Position numbers and translations under genes: made by a program. DNA of 13,827 bases from Acidobacteriota bacterium (lineage in GTDB: Bacteria; Acidobacteriota; Vicinamibacteria; Vicinamibacterales; UBA2999), in NCBI GenBank assembly GCA_013140955.1, contig JABFRY010000279.1, forward strand, positions 1 to 13,827. Direction: 5' to 3'. This document shows, one piece after another, positions 13,635 to 13,827 of the stretch. The notes below the pieces were generated by a model. The model searched no databases and was not told where the DNA came from. It worked only from the letters and a program-made list of their open reading frames with translations. The first letter of the stretch is position 1, and each line of letters begins with the position of its first letter.

Positions 13635-13827
13635 GTGTCATCAGAACCAGAAGCGTCGGAGTCGGTGCCCGGGAACGGGCAGCAGCGCATTCCCGCCACC
13701 TCTGACGGGCACGTCCCCGTGCGCCAGTTGTTCGATGCTGCTCCTGCCGAGGCTCAGCGCATGGGACGCGCGCTGAGCGTGTCGGTCGCGACCCATATCG
13801 GCGCAGCCGTCCTCATCCTCTTCATCC
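13635..13827 (+). CDS. N-terminus of TonB-family energy transducer, cut by window edge
   Basis: Sixty-four residues are visible, beginning MSSEPEASESVPGNGQQ and reaching a membrane segment ALSVSVATHIGAAVLILFI at about 46-64 that continues past the edge. Within it, S50-x3-H54 matches the SxxxH pattern of the TonB membrane helix (E. coli S16 and H20), which couples to ExbB/ExbD and the proton motive force. The preceding cytoplasmic stretch of about 45 residues is longer than in E. coli TonB. The start is GTG 13635 with a strong GGAAGG (13623-13628) six bases upstream. TonB proteins energise outer-membrane transporters from the periplasm. The proline-rich linker and C-terminal domain are outside the window, so other inner-membrane proteins of similar topology cannot be excluded. 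Confidence 0.68.
   Translation, partial: MSSEPEASESVPGNGQQRIPATSDGHVPVRQLFDAAPAEAQRMGRALSVSVATHIGAAVLILFI

Noticed and set aside
12742..13641. 299-codon minus-strand frame across the stress-like gene and flanking gaps
   Set aside because: It runs through palindromes and the plausible plus-strand gene; its product is Arg/Pro/His-rich without a domain. The plus-strand reading has a good ribosome site and hydrophobic core pattern.
1..13827. CRISPR arrays, tRNA/rRNA genes, insertion sequences, toxin-antitoxin or phage genes
   Set aside because: No regularly spaced repeats, no cloverleaf-like or conserved rRNA sequence, no transposase or integrase motif, and no terminal inverted repeats with target duplications were seen on reading both strands.

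Overview
The window is about 13.8 kb of GC-rich bacterial chromosome. Coding density is high, third codon positions are strongly G/C, and no gap between genes exceeds about 230 bases. Both DNA strands carry housekeeping genes of a diderm (Gram-negative type) bacterium: a TolC-family outer membrane channel, a Spy/CpxP-like periplasmic protein and a TonB-like protein. An ECF sigma factor paired with a zinc-type anti-sigma factor, a long cyanobacterial/plant-like IspH, ATP-dependent PEP carboxykinase and GatB all fit a free-living organism such as a member of Acidobacteriota (for example Vicinamibacteria). That taxonomic guess is an inference from gene content and composition, not a proven assignment.

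Layout. Positions 1-4889 are entirely on the minus strand. In transcription order they hold an ECF sigma factor (4889-4263), its membrane anti-sigma factor (4260-3655), ispH (3613-2432), a gap with terminator-like structure, a Spy-like protein (2286-1837), a TolC-family channel (1813-116) and the start of what is probably a periplasmic adaptor (76 to the window edge). The last three look like an efflux/envelope-stress operon. From 4890 onward the plus strand dominates: pckA (5118-6716) abuts gatB (6717-8159) with no gap, followed by ftsE-ftsX with a 4-base overlap (8249-9792), a small unrecognised gene with a good promoter of its own (9888-10148) and RNase R (10312-12579). A 51-residue TatA gene lies on the minus strand (12738-12583), convergent with rnr and only 3 bases from it. 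The plus strand then resumes with a general-stress-protein-17M/YflT-like gene (12931-13446) and the beginning of a TonB-like gene (13635 to the edge).

How the genes relate. The sigma/anti-sigma pair, Spy-like protein, efflux channel, FtsEX, TatA and TonB all act at the cell envelope. PckA, GatB, RNase R and IspH are central metabolism and RNA/translation functions. I see no mobile element, CRISPR array, tRNA, rRNA, toxin-antitoxin or defence module, and no clear sign of horizontal transfer. The most interesting non-coding signal is a set of perfect or near-perfect GC-rich palindromes in the short gaps between genes. Two sit across or next to likely ribosome-binding sites, and one spans the tatA stop codon in the 3-base convergent junction with rnr. 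I found no convincing novel multi-gene system.
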